Shown here one piece after another: positions 42,704-50,927 of a stretch of 64,000 bases of DNA (positions within the stretch are counted from its first letter, which is position 1; every line of letters begins with the position of its first letter). A program made the position numbers and the translations under genes. The notes beneath the pieces are model-generated. The model was given only the letters and a program-made list of their open reading frames with translations. It did not search any database and was not told the origin of the DNA. The DNA is from Chitinivorax sp. PXF-14. Lineage in GTDB: Bacteria > Pseudomonadota > Gammaproteobacteria > Burkholderiales > SCOH01. The stretch is taken from contig NZ_JBFNXJ010000006.1 of the NCBI RefSeq assembly GCF_040812015.1, positions 1 to 64,000 of the forward strand, read 5' to 3'.

Positions 42704-44566
42704 TCAGGCTGCCGCCACGACGCGGTTGCGGCCTTCGTTCTTGGCGCGGTAGAGCGCCTGGTCGGCGCGGATCAGCAGCGCGTCGAGCGTGCCGTCGCTC
42801 GCCTTCAGCGTCGTCACGCCGATGCTGACGGTGAAGCGCAACGGATCGCCCTCCTGCAGCGGGATGCGCAGCGCTTCGATCGCTTCGCGTAGCCGTTCCG
42901 CGACCTGTGCTGCGTTCGCTGCACCGGTTTCTGGCAGCAGCAGCCCGAACTCCTCGCCGCCGAGGCGCCCGATGACGTCGATCTGCCGCATCGTGCGCAG
43001 GCAGCTGCCGGCCAGCGCCTGCAGCGCCATGTCGCCGACCGGGTGGCCCAGGCTGTCGTTGATGCGCTTGAAATGGTCGATATCGAGCATCAGCAGCGAC
43101 AAGGGGTGGTCGAAGCGGCGTGAGCGCTGGACTTCTAGCGCCGCCTTGGCCATGAAGCCGCGGCGGTTGGCAAGCCCGGTCAGGCTGTCGGTCAGCGCCT
43201 GTTGCAGCAGCGACGCCTCGAGCTGCTTGCGCTCGGTGATGTCGTTGATGGCGATGAGGATGCTGTCCAGCCCGTTGTAATGGGTGATGTTGACCGAGAC
43301 CAGTGCCCAGAAGCGGGTGCCATCCATGCGCAGCAGCTCGGTCTCCTGGTCGCGCAGGCTGCCCTGCTCGGCGAGCAGCTGGCGCACGCGGTCGCGCTCG
43401 CCTTCCTCTGCGAAGTATTCGAGCACCGGCAGGCCTTCGAGCCCATCTTGCGTGGTGCGGAACAGCTCGCGCGCGCGCAGGTTCAGGTAGAGCAGCGACC
43501 AATCGTCCGGGGCGACGATGATCAGCGGGAAGGGGGCCGTGCGCGTGATCAGCCGTAGCTGCTCCTCGCTCTCGCGCAGCTCCCGCTGGCTTCTGATCAG
43601 CCGCGCGGCCGTCAACTGGTCGCGCCAGAAGATGTAGGCAATCGCCAGCGCCAGCATCAGCAGCAGGGTGTTGAAGCAGGCGTAGATCCAGGCCAGCCGG
43701 TACCAGGTGGCGAGCTCATCGTCGAGCGACAGGCCGACGATGGCGATGAACGGATACTCCTTCACCACGCGGTAGGCCGTAATGCGCTCCACGCCGTCAA
43801 CCGGCGACGTGGTGATGTAGCTGCCTTCCCGGCTATGCTCCACCTGTTCGCGCAGGGCGGTGTCGCTCTGCAGCGCGTGGCCGATCAGGTCTGGCCGGGA
43901 GGGGCGGCGCGCGAGCCAGCGCAGGTCGTTGTCGCGGATGGAGACGAACCCGTGCCGGCCGACCGAGATCGGCTGGATGGCCTGGTCGAAATAGCTGCTG
44001 TTCAGGCTGATGATCACGGCGCCCATGAACTGCCCGTTGTTGATCAGGCGACGTAGCGCGACCACGCCGTAGTCGCCGTGGCCCAGCGGCAGCACGCCCG
44101 AAACCACCGTCGACGAGGCTTCGAGCTGGCTCAGCTTCTGCATGTCCGCGGTGCCGGCAAGCGAGGCCGGTGTGGTGGGCAAATGCCGGGCGGCCGCGAG
44201 GACGTGGCCATCCTTGCCGATGACGAGGATGTTGCGCCCCTGCGGCAGCGTCTTCAGCTTTTCTCTCAGCGTGGCTTCAAGCTTGGCCGAGCCTTGCAGA
44301 TCGTCGACGTTCAGTTCGTCGGCGATATCGATCAGCACGAGATCGACCTCATGGATGACGATCGCCAGCTGCCGTTCGAGCAGCGCGGCGAGGTTTTCCA
44401 CTGCGGTACGGGAGCGCGACAGCGTCTCGCGATAGGAACGCTCCAGCATGAACAGGGTGGAGCCGCCGATCATCACGACAAATATCACGAGCAGTGCGAT
44501 CACCATCCAGCGTGGCTGATGGGCGTGGGGGATGGGCTCGGTATTCGCTGATTGAGATGTGGGCAT
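42704..44566 (-). CDS. Membrane diguanylate cyclase with periplasmic Cache-like sensor and PAS
   Basis: A 620-residue protein. The first membrane helix (VIALLVIFVVMIGGSTLFML) and the second (IYACFNTLLLMLALAIAYIF, ~295) flank a ~250-residue periplasmic dCache-like sensor. A PAS domain follows (~330-440), then a GGDEF domain with LGGEEFGLLL and the RQID product-inhibition site five residues before it. The active site looks intact and no EAL domain is present. It should synthesise cyclic di-GMP in response to an external small molecule. It stands alone on the minus strand. Confidence 0.93.
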   Translation of the reverse strand: MPTSQSANTEPIPHAHQPRWMVIALLVIFVVMIGGSTLFMLERSYRETLSRSRTAVENLAALLERQLAIVIHEVDLVLIDIADELNVDDLQGSAKLEATLREKLKTLPQGRNILVIGKDGHVLAAARHLPTTPASLAGTADMQKLSQLEASSTVVSGVLPLGHGDYGVVALRRLINNGQFMGAVIISLNSSYFDQAIQPISVGRHGFVSIRDNDLRWLARRPSRPDLIGHALQSDTALREQVEHSREGSYITTSPVDGVERITAYRVVKEYPFIAIVGLSLDDELATWYRLAWIYACFNTLLLMLALAIAYIFWRDQLTAARLIRSQRELRESEEQLRLITRTAPFPLIIVAPDDWSLLYLNLRARELFRTTQDGLEGLPVLEYFAEEGERDRVRQLLAEQGSLRDQETELLRMDGTRFWALVSVNITHYNGLDSILIAINDITERKQLEASLLQQALTDSLTGLANRRGFMAKAALEVQRSRRFDHPLSLLMLDIDHFKRINDSLGHPVGDMALQALAGSCLRTMRQIDVIGRLGGEEFGLLLPETGAANAAQVAERLREAIEALRIPLQEGDPLRFTVSIGVTTLKASDGTLDALLIRADQALYRAKNEGRNRVVAAA

Positions 44567-44611
44567 CGTCAGGAGATAGGTGAGACCCTATCTACTATAG
44601 CCGACTAGGCC

Positions 44612-45847
44612 TCATGCATGCCCGAAAAACAGGTAGGCCACGCCTACCGCGGCGGCGAAGCCGACCAGGTCGGCAAACAGGCCGCAGGCAGCGGCATAGC
44701 GGGTATTGCGGATGCCGACCGAGCCGAAATATACGGCCAGCACGTAGAAGGTCGTCTCGCTCGATCCCTGGATGATCGACACCAGCCGGCCGACGAAGGA
44801 GTCGGCACCATGCGTCTTCAGCGTATCGAGCATCATGGCTCGCGCCCCGCTGCCGGAGAGCGTCTTCATGATGCCCGTGGGCAGCGCATCGACCCAGCGC
44901 GCGTCGAAGCCGGTGCCCGCCACGGCGGCGCGCAATGCCGATATCGCCAGCTCTAGCGCACCGCTGGCGCGCAGCAGCGCAATGGCGAGCAGCATGGCGA
45001 TCAGGTAGGGAATGATGCGTACCGCCGTGTCGAAACCGCCCTTCGCGCCTTCGACGAATGCCTCGTAGACGTTCACCCCCTTGAGCCAGGCGCCACCGAC
45101 GAAAACGACGATCAGCGACATCAGCAGCAGATGGCTGACCAGGGCCGAGCGCGCCTGCATTTCCAGCGCCGTCATCTGCATGAACCAGGCCGCTGTGCCG
45201 CCGATGAGCAGCGACAGGCCCACGAGCCAGGCCAGCACCACCGGGTCGAACAAGGGCAGGCGCTGGATCAGGCCGGTGACCAGCACGCCGGCCACGGTGC
45301 CGGCGAACGAGGCAAGCAGGATCGGAATGAACACATCGGCGGGGTTGGCCGCCCCCATCTGCGCACGGTAGGCGAACACCGTCACCGGGAACACCGTCAC
45401 CGCCGCCGTATTGATCACGAGGAACAGGATCTGCGCATTGGTGGCCGTCTCCTTTGCCGGATTCAGCTCCTGCAGTTCCTGCATGGCCTTGAGGCCGAGC
45501 GGTGTGGCGGCATTGTCGAGGCCCAGCATATTGGCGGCGATGTTCATCGTCATGCTGCCCAGCGCCGGGTGCCCGGCCGGCACCTCGGGGAACAGGCGGC
45601 GGAACAGCGGCGCCAGGAGCCGCGCCAGCTGCTGGATGTAGCCTGCCTTTTCGCCGATGTTGAGGATGCCGAGCCACAGCGTCATCACCCCGGTCAGCCC
45701 GAGCGCGATTTCGAAACCGGACTTGGCGGAATCGAACATGGCGCGCGTCAGTGCGCCGAAGATTTCCTGCTGGCCGAACAGCGTGGCCTGGATCAGCGCC
45801 GCGACAAAGGCGATGAGAATGAAGCCCGCCCAGATGGCGTTGAGCAT
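44612..45847 (-). CDS. SpmA/SpmB-type nucleoside-recognition membrane protein
   Basis: A 411-residue protein starting MLNAIWAGFILIAFVAAL. Two related halves each contain a Gate (nucleoside recognition) domain. The first has GLTGVMTLWLGILNIGEKAG and NIAANMLGLDNAATPLGLKAM (SpmA type). The second has VEGAKGGFDTAVRIIPYLIAML and IIQGSSETTFYVLAVYFGSVGI (SpmB type). Firmicutes encode these as separate spore-maturation genes; fused forms are common in proteobacteria, where the transported substrate is unknown. The open frame upstream of 45847 has no start signal. Confidence 0.9.
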   Translation of the reverse strand: MLNAIWAGFILIAFVAALIQATLFGQQEIFGALTRAMFDSAKSGFEIALGLTGVMTLWLGILNIGEKAGYIQQLARLLAPLFRRLFPEVPAGHPALGSMTMNIAANMLGLDNAATPLGLKAMQELQELNPAKETATNAQILFLVINTAAVTVFPVTVFAYRAQMGAANPADVFIPILLASFAGTVAGVLVTGLIQRLPLFDPVVLAWLVGLSLLIGGTAAWFMQMTALEMQARSALVSHLLLMSLIVVFVGGAWLKGVNVYEAFVEGAKGGFDTAVRIIPYLIAMLLAIALLRASGALELAISALRAAVAGTGFDARWVDALPTGIMKTLSGSGARAMMLDTLKTHGADSFVGRLVSIIQGSSETTFYVLAVYFGSVGIRNTRYAAACGLFADLVGFAAAVGVAYLFFGHA

Positions 45848-46093
45848 GATGTGGTTCTTTCTGTCGGCGCGTCGGGGATGTTGGGTTGGCGTCTCGGTCG
45901 CGGCGGTGCGGAGAGGCGGGCCTTGGGGAGCGCGAGGCAGATGATAATCGATTCCTTTCCGCGCGCGCGATTGCCGGGCCCGCGCAGGCGCCCCGGTAGC
46001 CCTCGCCTGCGGGCCAGTCAAGCCACGCCGCATCACCTTGTCTGCGTGGGACGGTGTGCCGGCGCGGCGCAAGGCGGTCGCCCCGGCGGCAAT
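45848..46093. other. Intergenic region between SpmAB and the glycine-zipper gene
   Basis: About 250 bp of GC-rich DNA between divergent genes, with no gene seen. The promoter of the glycine-zipper gene begins right after it (see the PhoP-box-like element). Confidence 0.4.
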
Positions 46094-46127
46094 GTTCAGT
46101 TTTGGTTCAGTGGCCCGCGCCTATGCT
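46094..46127 (+). promoter_or_regulatory. PhoP-box-like direct repeat and -10 element
   Basis: GTTCAG (46094-46099), five bases, GTTCAG (46105-46110), then eleven bases to TATGCT (46122-46127), a -10 candidate. PhoP boxes are hexamer direct repeats spaced by 5 bp placed about one turn upstream of -10. A PhoP-like regulator is encoded 0.9 kb downstream. Binding is inferred. Confidence 0.5.
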
Positions 46128-46167
46128 CTGCACAACGATAACGAATCCCTTCACCGAGGAGACCCAG

Positions 46168-46695
46168 ATGAACAAATCGATCGCCATTGTTGCCAGCCTG
46201 TTGAGCCTGTCCGTGGGCAATGCTTTTGCCGCCGATGCGTCGGCGTTTTCCGACTATGCCCGCGTGAAAAGCGTCACGCCCGAATACGAGCGCGTCAACA
46301 CGCCGCGCGACGAATGCCATAGCGAATACATCTCGTCCGGCTCGCGCCGCGACAGCGATCGCGGTGATCGCAGCTACGGCGGCGCCGTGATCGGCGGCCT
46401 GGCCGGCGGCGTGATCGGCAACCAGGTCGGCAAGGGCCATGGCCGCGAGGCCGCCACGGCTGCCGGCGCGGTGATCGGCGCTCTGGTCGGCGACCGCGTG
46501 GACAACGGCGACAACCGCTACCAGCGCGACGATGAGCCGCGCGAGGTGCGCCGCTGCCGCCAGGTCGACGACTGGAGCTCGCGCCTGACCGGCTACCGCG
46601 TCGTGTACGAATACGGCGGCCACCGCTATACCACGGTGATGCCGAACGACCCCGGCCGCCAGCTGCGCGTGCGCGTGTCGGTCGAGCCGGAATGA
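46168..46695 (+). CDS. Glycine-zipper 2TM envelope protein
   Basis: A 175-residue exported protein: signal peptide MNKSIAIVASLLSLSVGNAFA, then a mature domain with the glycine zipper GGAVIGGLAGGVIGNQVGKGHGREAATAAGAVIGALVGD (~70-108), and a C-terminal module YRVVYEYGGHRYTTVMPNDPG. This matches the glycine-zipper 2TM/RcnB-like outer-membrane family. GAGGAGACC precedes the ATG at 46168. It probably resides in the outer membrane and may belong to an envelope-stress regulon with the downstream two-component system. Confidence 0.88.
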   Translation: MNKSIAIVASLLSLSVGNAFAADASAFSDYARVKSVTPEYERVNTPRDECHSEYISSGSRRDSDRGDRSYGGAVIGGLAGGVIGNQVGKGHGREAATAAGAVIGALVGDRVDNGDNRYQRDDEPREVRRCRQVDDWSSRLTGYRVVYEYGGHRYTTVMPNDPGRQLRVRVSVEPE

Positions 46696-46788
46696 GTGCC
46701 GGCGCACGTATGCGCGGCTGCCGCAGCGTGCCGCGCGCCTGCTAGAATGCGGGGCTATACCCGTTTGCACGAATAGAGGACTTCTCCC

Positions 46789-47034
46789 ATGCGCTTGACC
46801 GGTCTGTGCCTCGCGCTCATTGCCAGCCTGCTCGTCGCCGAGCCGGCGTTTGCCGCCCGCATCAGCCGCGACGAGGCGGTGGTGCGCGCCCAGAAAGCCA
46901 CGGGCGGCGGGCGCGTGCTGGCGATCGACAAGATCGAACGCAACGGCCAGGAGGTGTACCGCGTTAAGGTGCTGACGGCCAAGGGCGAGATTCGTGTGGT
47001 GCTGGTCGATGGTGATACGGGAGCAGTCGAATGA
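46789..47034 (+). CDS. PepSY-domain exported protein
   Basis: An 81-residue protein with signal peptide MRLTGLCLALIASLLVAEPAFA, followed by one PepSY domain (ISRDEAVVRAQKATGGGRVLAIDKIERNGQEVYRVKVLTAKGEIRVVLVDGDTGAV). Its stop overlaps the response-regulator start as ATGA (47031-47034). Small PepSY proteins often precede PhoPQ-like genes and may modulate the sensor in the periplasm (inferred). Confidence 0.9.
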   Translation: MRLTGLCLALIASLLVAEPAFAARISRDEAVVRAQKATGGGRVLAIDKIERNGQEVYRVKVLTAKGEIRVVLVDGDTGAVE

Positions 47035-47705
47035 AGTTGTTGATCGTCGAAGACGAACCGCTGCTGCGCGAGTTCCTGACCCGCCAACTGGTCAAGGAAG
47101 GCTTCACTGTCGAGGCCGCCGCCGATGGCGCCGACGGCCTGTACCTGGCGGGCGAATATCCGTTCGACGCGGCGGTGATCGACCTCGGCCTGCCTAAGCT
47201 GTCCGGCATCGACCTGATCAAGCGCGTGCGCGCCGACGGCAAGACCTTGCCGATCCTGATCCTGACCGCGCGCAACCGCTGGCAGGAAAAGGTCGAAGGC
47301 CTCGAAGCCGGGGCCGACGATTACCTGACCAAGCCCTTCGAGTTTCCCGAGCTGCTGGCCCGCGTGCGTGCGCTGCTGCGGCGTTCGGCCGGCACGGTGC
47401 AGAGCTCGCGTCTCGAGTTCGGCAGCATCGCGCTCGACTGGGCGGTGCAGAAGGTGTGGCGCGGCGAGGCCGAGCTCGACCTGACCACGTTCGAATACCG
47501 CATGCTCGAATTCCTGGTGAAACACCGCGACAAGGTGGTGGCCAAGGATGAACTGGCCGATTACCTCTACCCGCATGACGAGGAGCGCGACAGCAACGTG
47601 ATCGAGGTGATCATCGGCCGCCTGCGCAAGAAGCTCGATCCGGACGGCACGCTGCAGCCGATCGAGACGCTGCGCGGCCGGGGCTACCGCTTCGCGCTGA
47701 CCTGA
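47031..47705 (+). CDS. OmpR/PhoP-family response regulator
   Basis: A 224-residue regulator. The receiver domain (1-115) has the phospho-acceptor Asp51 (AAVIDLGLP), acidic residues EDE at 7-9, Thr in LTA and Lys in TKPF. The C-terminal winged helix (~128-222) ends with VIEVIIGRLRKKL and ETLRGRGYRF. The overall pattern is close to PhoP. It is translated with pepSY and the sensor kinase. Confidence 0.95.
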   Translation: MKLLIVEDEPLLREFLTRQLVKEGFTVEAAADGADGLYLAGEYPFDAAVIDLGLPKLSGIDLIKRVRADGKTLPILILTARNRWQEKVEGLEAGADDYLTKPFEFPELLARVRALLRRSAGTVQSSRLEFGSIALDWAVQKVWRGEAELDLTTFEYRMLEFLVKHRDKVVAKDELADYLYPHDEERDSNVIEVIIGRLRKKLDPDGTLQPIETLRGRGYRFALT

Positions 47706-47707
47706 CG

Positions 47708-49066
47708 ATGACGGCGCCACGTTGGCTGGGCTCGATCCGCTTCCGCATTTCGGCCGCCGCCACGATCGTCCTGCTGGTATTCATGGTGCTGACGGCGCTG
47801 ACGCTGGAAAAGGCGTTCCGCGAGAGTGCCATCGAGGCGCGCCACGAGCGCCTGATCGGCCAGCTCTACCTGCTGCTCGGTGCCGCCGAGCTCGATCCCA
47901 AGGGGCACATCGAGATGCCGCCCCAGCTCAACGAGCCGCGTTTCAGTTCGCCCGGCTCGGGGCTCTACGCCAATATTGCCGACCTCAATGCCGATACCGA
48001 GTGGCAATCCAACTCGACCGTCGGCCTCGATATTCCGTTCGAGCGCGCGCTCGTGCCGGGTGAGCAGATCTTCACCGAGCGCCGCGACAAGGCCGGCAAG
48101 CCATTCTTCGTGCTCGGCTACGGCGTCAAGTGGAAGGTCGGCAAGCGCCACGTGGTGCTGACGTTCAGCGTGGCCGAGGACGAGACCGAGTACAAGGCGC
48201 TGCTGCGGCGCTATCGCGGCGCGCTGTGGGGCTGGCTCGGCGGCATGGCCGCGCTGCTGCTGCTGACCCAGTTCGTGGTGCTGCGCTGGGGCCTGACGCC
48301 GTTGCGGCGCGTCACGCGCGAGCTGCGCGAAGTCGAGACCGGCGAGCGCGAACGGCTCGGTGGCGATTATCCCGATGAGCTGCGCGGCCTCACCACCAAC
48401 CTGAACGAATTGCTCAATCGCGAGCGGGCCCAGCAGGAGCGCTACCGCGCCGCCATGGGCGACCTCGCGCACAGCCTCAAGACACCGCTGGCGGTGCTGC
48501 GCAACGCGGTGAGCGACAACGACAGCAACCTGAGCCACACCGTCGAGGAACAGCTCGGCCGCATGGACCAGATCGTGCAATACCAGCTGCAGCGCGCCTC
48601 CACCGCCGGCGCCAGCAGCCTGCAGCCGCCCTTGCTGCTGAAGCCCGAGATCGAGAAGATCATCACCTCGCTGACCAAGGTGTACGCCAGCAAGGCCGTC
48701 AAGCTGACACTGCAGATGAAGCCCGACGCCCAGGGCCGCATCGACAAGGGCGATCTGTACGAGCTGCTCGGCAACCTGCTCGATAATGCCTGCAAGTTCT
48801 GCCGGCGCCAGGTGCAGGTGTCCGTCGATGCCACGCCGCGCAGCCTGGTGCTGCGGGTGGAGGATGACGGCCCCGGCGTGGCCGACCCGAAGGCCATCCT
48901 CGCGCGCGGCGGGCGTGCCGACGAGCGTGCGCCGGGTCACGGGCTCGGGCTGTCGCTGGTCAGCGATATCGTCAACGCCTATGGCGGCCGGCTCGAAGTC
49001 GGGCGCAGCGAGATGCTCGACGGCGGCCAGTTCGTGGTGTACCTGACGGCCACCGCGGGCGCATGA
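47708..49066 (+). CDS. PhoQ-like sensor histidine kinase
   Basis: A 452-residue membrane kinase. The first membrane segment covers ~13-33, a periplasmic sensor of ~135 residues (34-170) follows, and the second membrane segment is ~172-194 with a HAMP-like linker (WGLTPLRRVTRELREVE). The H-box is GDLAHSLKTPL (His255), then N-box GNLLDNACKFC, G1 EDDGPGV and G2 GHGLGLSLV. The H-box style and the sensor length resemble PhoQ. It starts 2 bp after the regulator stop. Confidence 0.94.
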   Translation: MTAPRWLGSIRFRISAAATIVLLVFMVLTALTLEKAFRESAIEARHERLIGQLYLLLGAAELDPKGHIEMPPQLNEPRFSSPGSGLYANIADLNADTEWQSNSTVGLDIPFERALVPGEQIFTERRDKAGKPFFVLGYGVKWKVGKRHVVLTFSVAEDETEYKALLRRYRGALWGWLGGMAALLLLTQFVVLRWGLTPLRRVTRELREVETGERERLGGDYPDELRGLTTNLNELLNRERAQQERYRAAMGDLAHSLKTPLAVLRNAVSDNDSNLSHTVEEQLGRMDQIVQYQLQRASTAGASSLQPPLLLKPEIEKIITSLTKVYASKAVKLTLQMKPDAQGRIDKGDLYELLGNLLDNACKFCRRQVQVSVDATPRSLVLRVEDDGPGVADPKAILARGGRADERAPGHGLGLSLVSDIVNAYGGRLEVGRSEMLDGGQFVVYLTATAGA

Positions 49067-49088
49067 AAAACGGCCACCGCGGTGGCCG
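49067..49088 (-). terminator. Terminator between the kinase and the lipase genes
   Basis: CGGCCACC (49071-49078) pairs with GGTGGCCG (49081-49088). The T-run lies on the minus strand (A-run at 49066-49070 on plus), so it mainly ends the lipase transcript; it abuts the kinase stop codon. Confidence 0.75.
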
Positions 49089-49142
49089 TCCGCCGTGCCG
49101 TGACGGCGCAAGCTGCGCGCCGCCCCGCCCGGATTGGCGCAC

Positions 49143-50402
49143 TTACAGGCTGCGCAACTGGTCGATGTGCTGCTTGTACCACGAGGTCGAATCCCAGAAC
49201 AGCGTCCAGCCGACGATGTCCAGGTGGTCCCAGCCGTCCATCAGGCCCTTGTAGTTCCACTTGCCGACTTGCGGCACGCCGCCGCCCGAGATGTCGTTGA
49301 CCACGCTGCCGGTTGCGCAGAAGCCGGCGCCACAAGCCTTGATCGTCGGTGCCTTCATGGCGCGGGTGTTGACCACGCCGTCGCTCTTCCACCAGCTCGA
49401 ATCGATGACCGGGTAACCCGCCTCGTTGCGCGTGTAGTTGCCCATGAAGCCCGGGTCGTGGAACGCCGAGATCAGCACGTTGGCGGTCGGCAGCGCATAT
49501 TCCCAGCCTGTCAGCGCGCCGGTGAAGCTCGACCTGGTGGCATAGCTGAAGTAGTACACGTTCGGCTGGTCCGCCACCCAGGCGTTGAGGTCGGCCGCGC
49601 CCTTGGGGCTCAGGTCATACGGGCTCAGGTCCTTGACGTTCTTGTTGTTCCACAGCGGCGAGGCCATCACGCGCGACACGTAGCTGCCGAAGGTTTCCCC
49701 CGCTGCCTTGGGCGCGATGTCCCACTGGTCCATCTTGAAGTCGTAGACATTGTCCGTGGTCGCGTCGCTGGCGCCGGCGAGGCCGCCGATGCCCACCACC
49801 AGGCCCTGCACGAAGGGCACGTAATCGGTGATGATGTTGGCCAGCGTGGTGCCGTCGTTGGGCGACGAGATCGTGGTCACGCTCTTCACCCAGCGGCTGC
49901 TGACCGGTGTGCTGCCGAACAGGCCCGCGTTGTTGGGCGCACCGTTGGCTGCCAGCATCTGCACCAGGGCGCGCGTGGTCTGGCCACCCATGCTGTGCGA
50001 TACCAGGTGCACCGGGTGGGCCGCGTCCCATTGCGGGTAAAGCCCCGGGAAGCAGCGCCCGTAGCGGCTGTGGCCGTGCGCCTGGGCGTGGGCCGAGCCG
50101 TAGTCCACGCAGCCGCCCTTGATCTGGTAATAGAGCTCGGTGGCGCGGTCCCAGTTAGAGCTGAACGGGCCGACCACGGCGGTATACACCTTCTGGTCGG
50201 CATATTGCGCTTTCACGGTCTCTTGCAGATCGGTCAGGCCGCCCCAGTATTTGTAGCCGAGCGCCTCGTTGCGGCCGAAGCCGGCAAAGCCGTGCACCAG
50301 CACCACCGGGTAGTTGATGGCCGCGAATGCCGGGCTGGCGACCGCCGCCATGCCCGAGGCCAGCACGAGCGCCAGCGTCAGGCGCGAAAACGTCTGTTTC
50401 AT
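49143..50402 (-). CDS. Secreted triacylglycerol lipase, family I.5-like
   Basis: A 419-residue exported lipase. The start at ATG 50402 is preferred because GGAGAG lies six bases upstream; an ATG two codons earlier is possible. The signal peptide ends at ASPAFA. The oxyanion/N-terminal motif VLVHGFAGFGRNEALGYKYWGG and the nucleophile elbow SHSMGG (Ser137) are intact; the distal TSSPNDGTT-type motif and a late His in WDHLDIVG complete the triad pattern. The YWGG motif and length are characteristic of thermostable family I.5 lipases of Gram-positive bacteria and relatives. No Lif foldase gene is nearby. Confidence 0.93.
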   Translation of the reverse strand: MKQTFSRLTLALVLASGMAAVASPAFAAINYPVVLVHGFAGFGRNEALGYKYWGGLTDLQETVKAQYADQKVYTAVVGPFSSNWDRATELYYQIKGGCVDYGSAHAQAHGHSRYGRCFPGLYPQWDAAHPVHLVSHSMGGQTTRALVQMLAANGAPNNAGLFGSTPVSSRWVKSVTTISSPNDGTTLANIITDYVPFVQGLVVGIGGLAGASDATTDNVYDFKMDQWDIAPKAAGETFGSYVSRVMASPLWNNKNVKDLSPYDLSPKGAADLNAWVADQPNVYYFSYATRSSFTGALTGWEYALPTANVLISAFHDPGFMGNYTRNEAGYPVIDSSWWKSDGVVNTRAMKAPTIKACGAGFCATGSVVNDISGGGVPQVGKWNYKGLMDGWDHLDIVGWTLFWDSTSWYKQHIDQLRSL

Positions 50403-50884
50403 CTCCATCTCTCCATCTACAGGTTTGAATCACGAATGATGTGTCGTGATCAAAGCCCATCGGCGGGCGGGGCATTGGCTCCGTTCACGGCGACGGCCGC
50501 ATCATGCCGGGGGCCTGTGCGGCAAATCCCCCGGTGGTGACGCTTGCGACTGTGCGTGAATCGGGCATCTGGCCGCGATGGCTGCTTGGCTCATCGCGGC
50601 ACGGCCCTCTGTGTTCTGACATGTCCAGCCGGCTGGCCGTATCACGACGTCCAGCCCCTCAACGCCGGTATTCCGGCAACTGCCATGTTGTGATGCGCGC
50701 CGGGTTAGCACGCAGTAACCGCTTTCGTTCGTAAGCGAAAGGGTTTGCCGTGTTTTTAGATTGATTGCTCTATTTTGTGCGATATTGTTTTCAATATCAA
50801 ATACATATGTTTGCGGTTTTGCGGAAACGAAACACCCCTTGTCCTGCCTGGACAAAACGGCTTTCGGGTATGCGGGGGGAGGGG
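50403..50884. other. Intergenic region upstream of the lipase
   Basis: About 480 bp with no convincing gene. It contains an AT-rich segment near 50740-50820 that probably holds the lipase promoter; short frames here have no features. Confidence 0.45.
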
Positions 50885-50915
50885 GCCGGCACGCCTTGTG
50901 ATCAGGCGTGCCGGC
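50885..50915. terminator. Terminator of the Ig-like lipoprotein gene
   Basis: GCCGGCACGCC (50885-50895) pairs perfectly with GGCGTGCCGGC (50905-50915), 12 bp after the stop. No T-run is present, but stem and position support termination. Confidence 0.65.
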
Positions 50916-50927
50916 TGGCTGCCGGGG

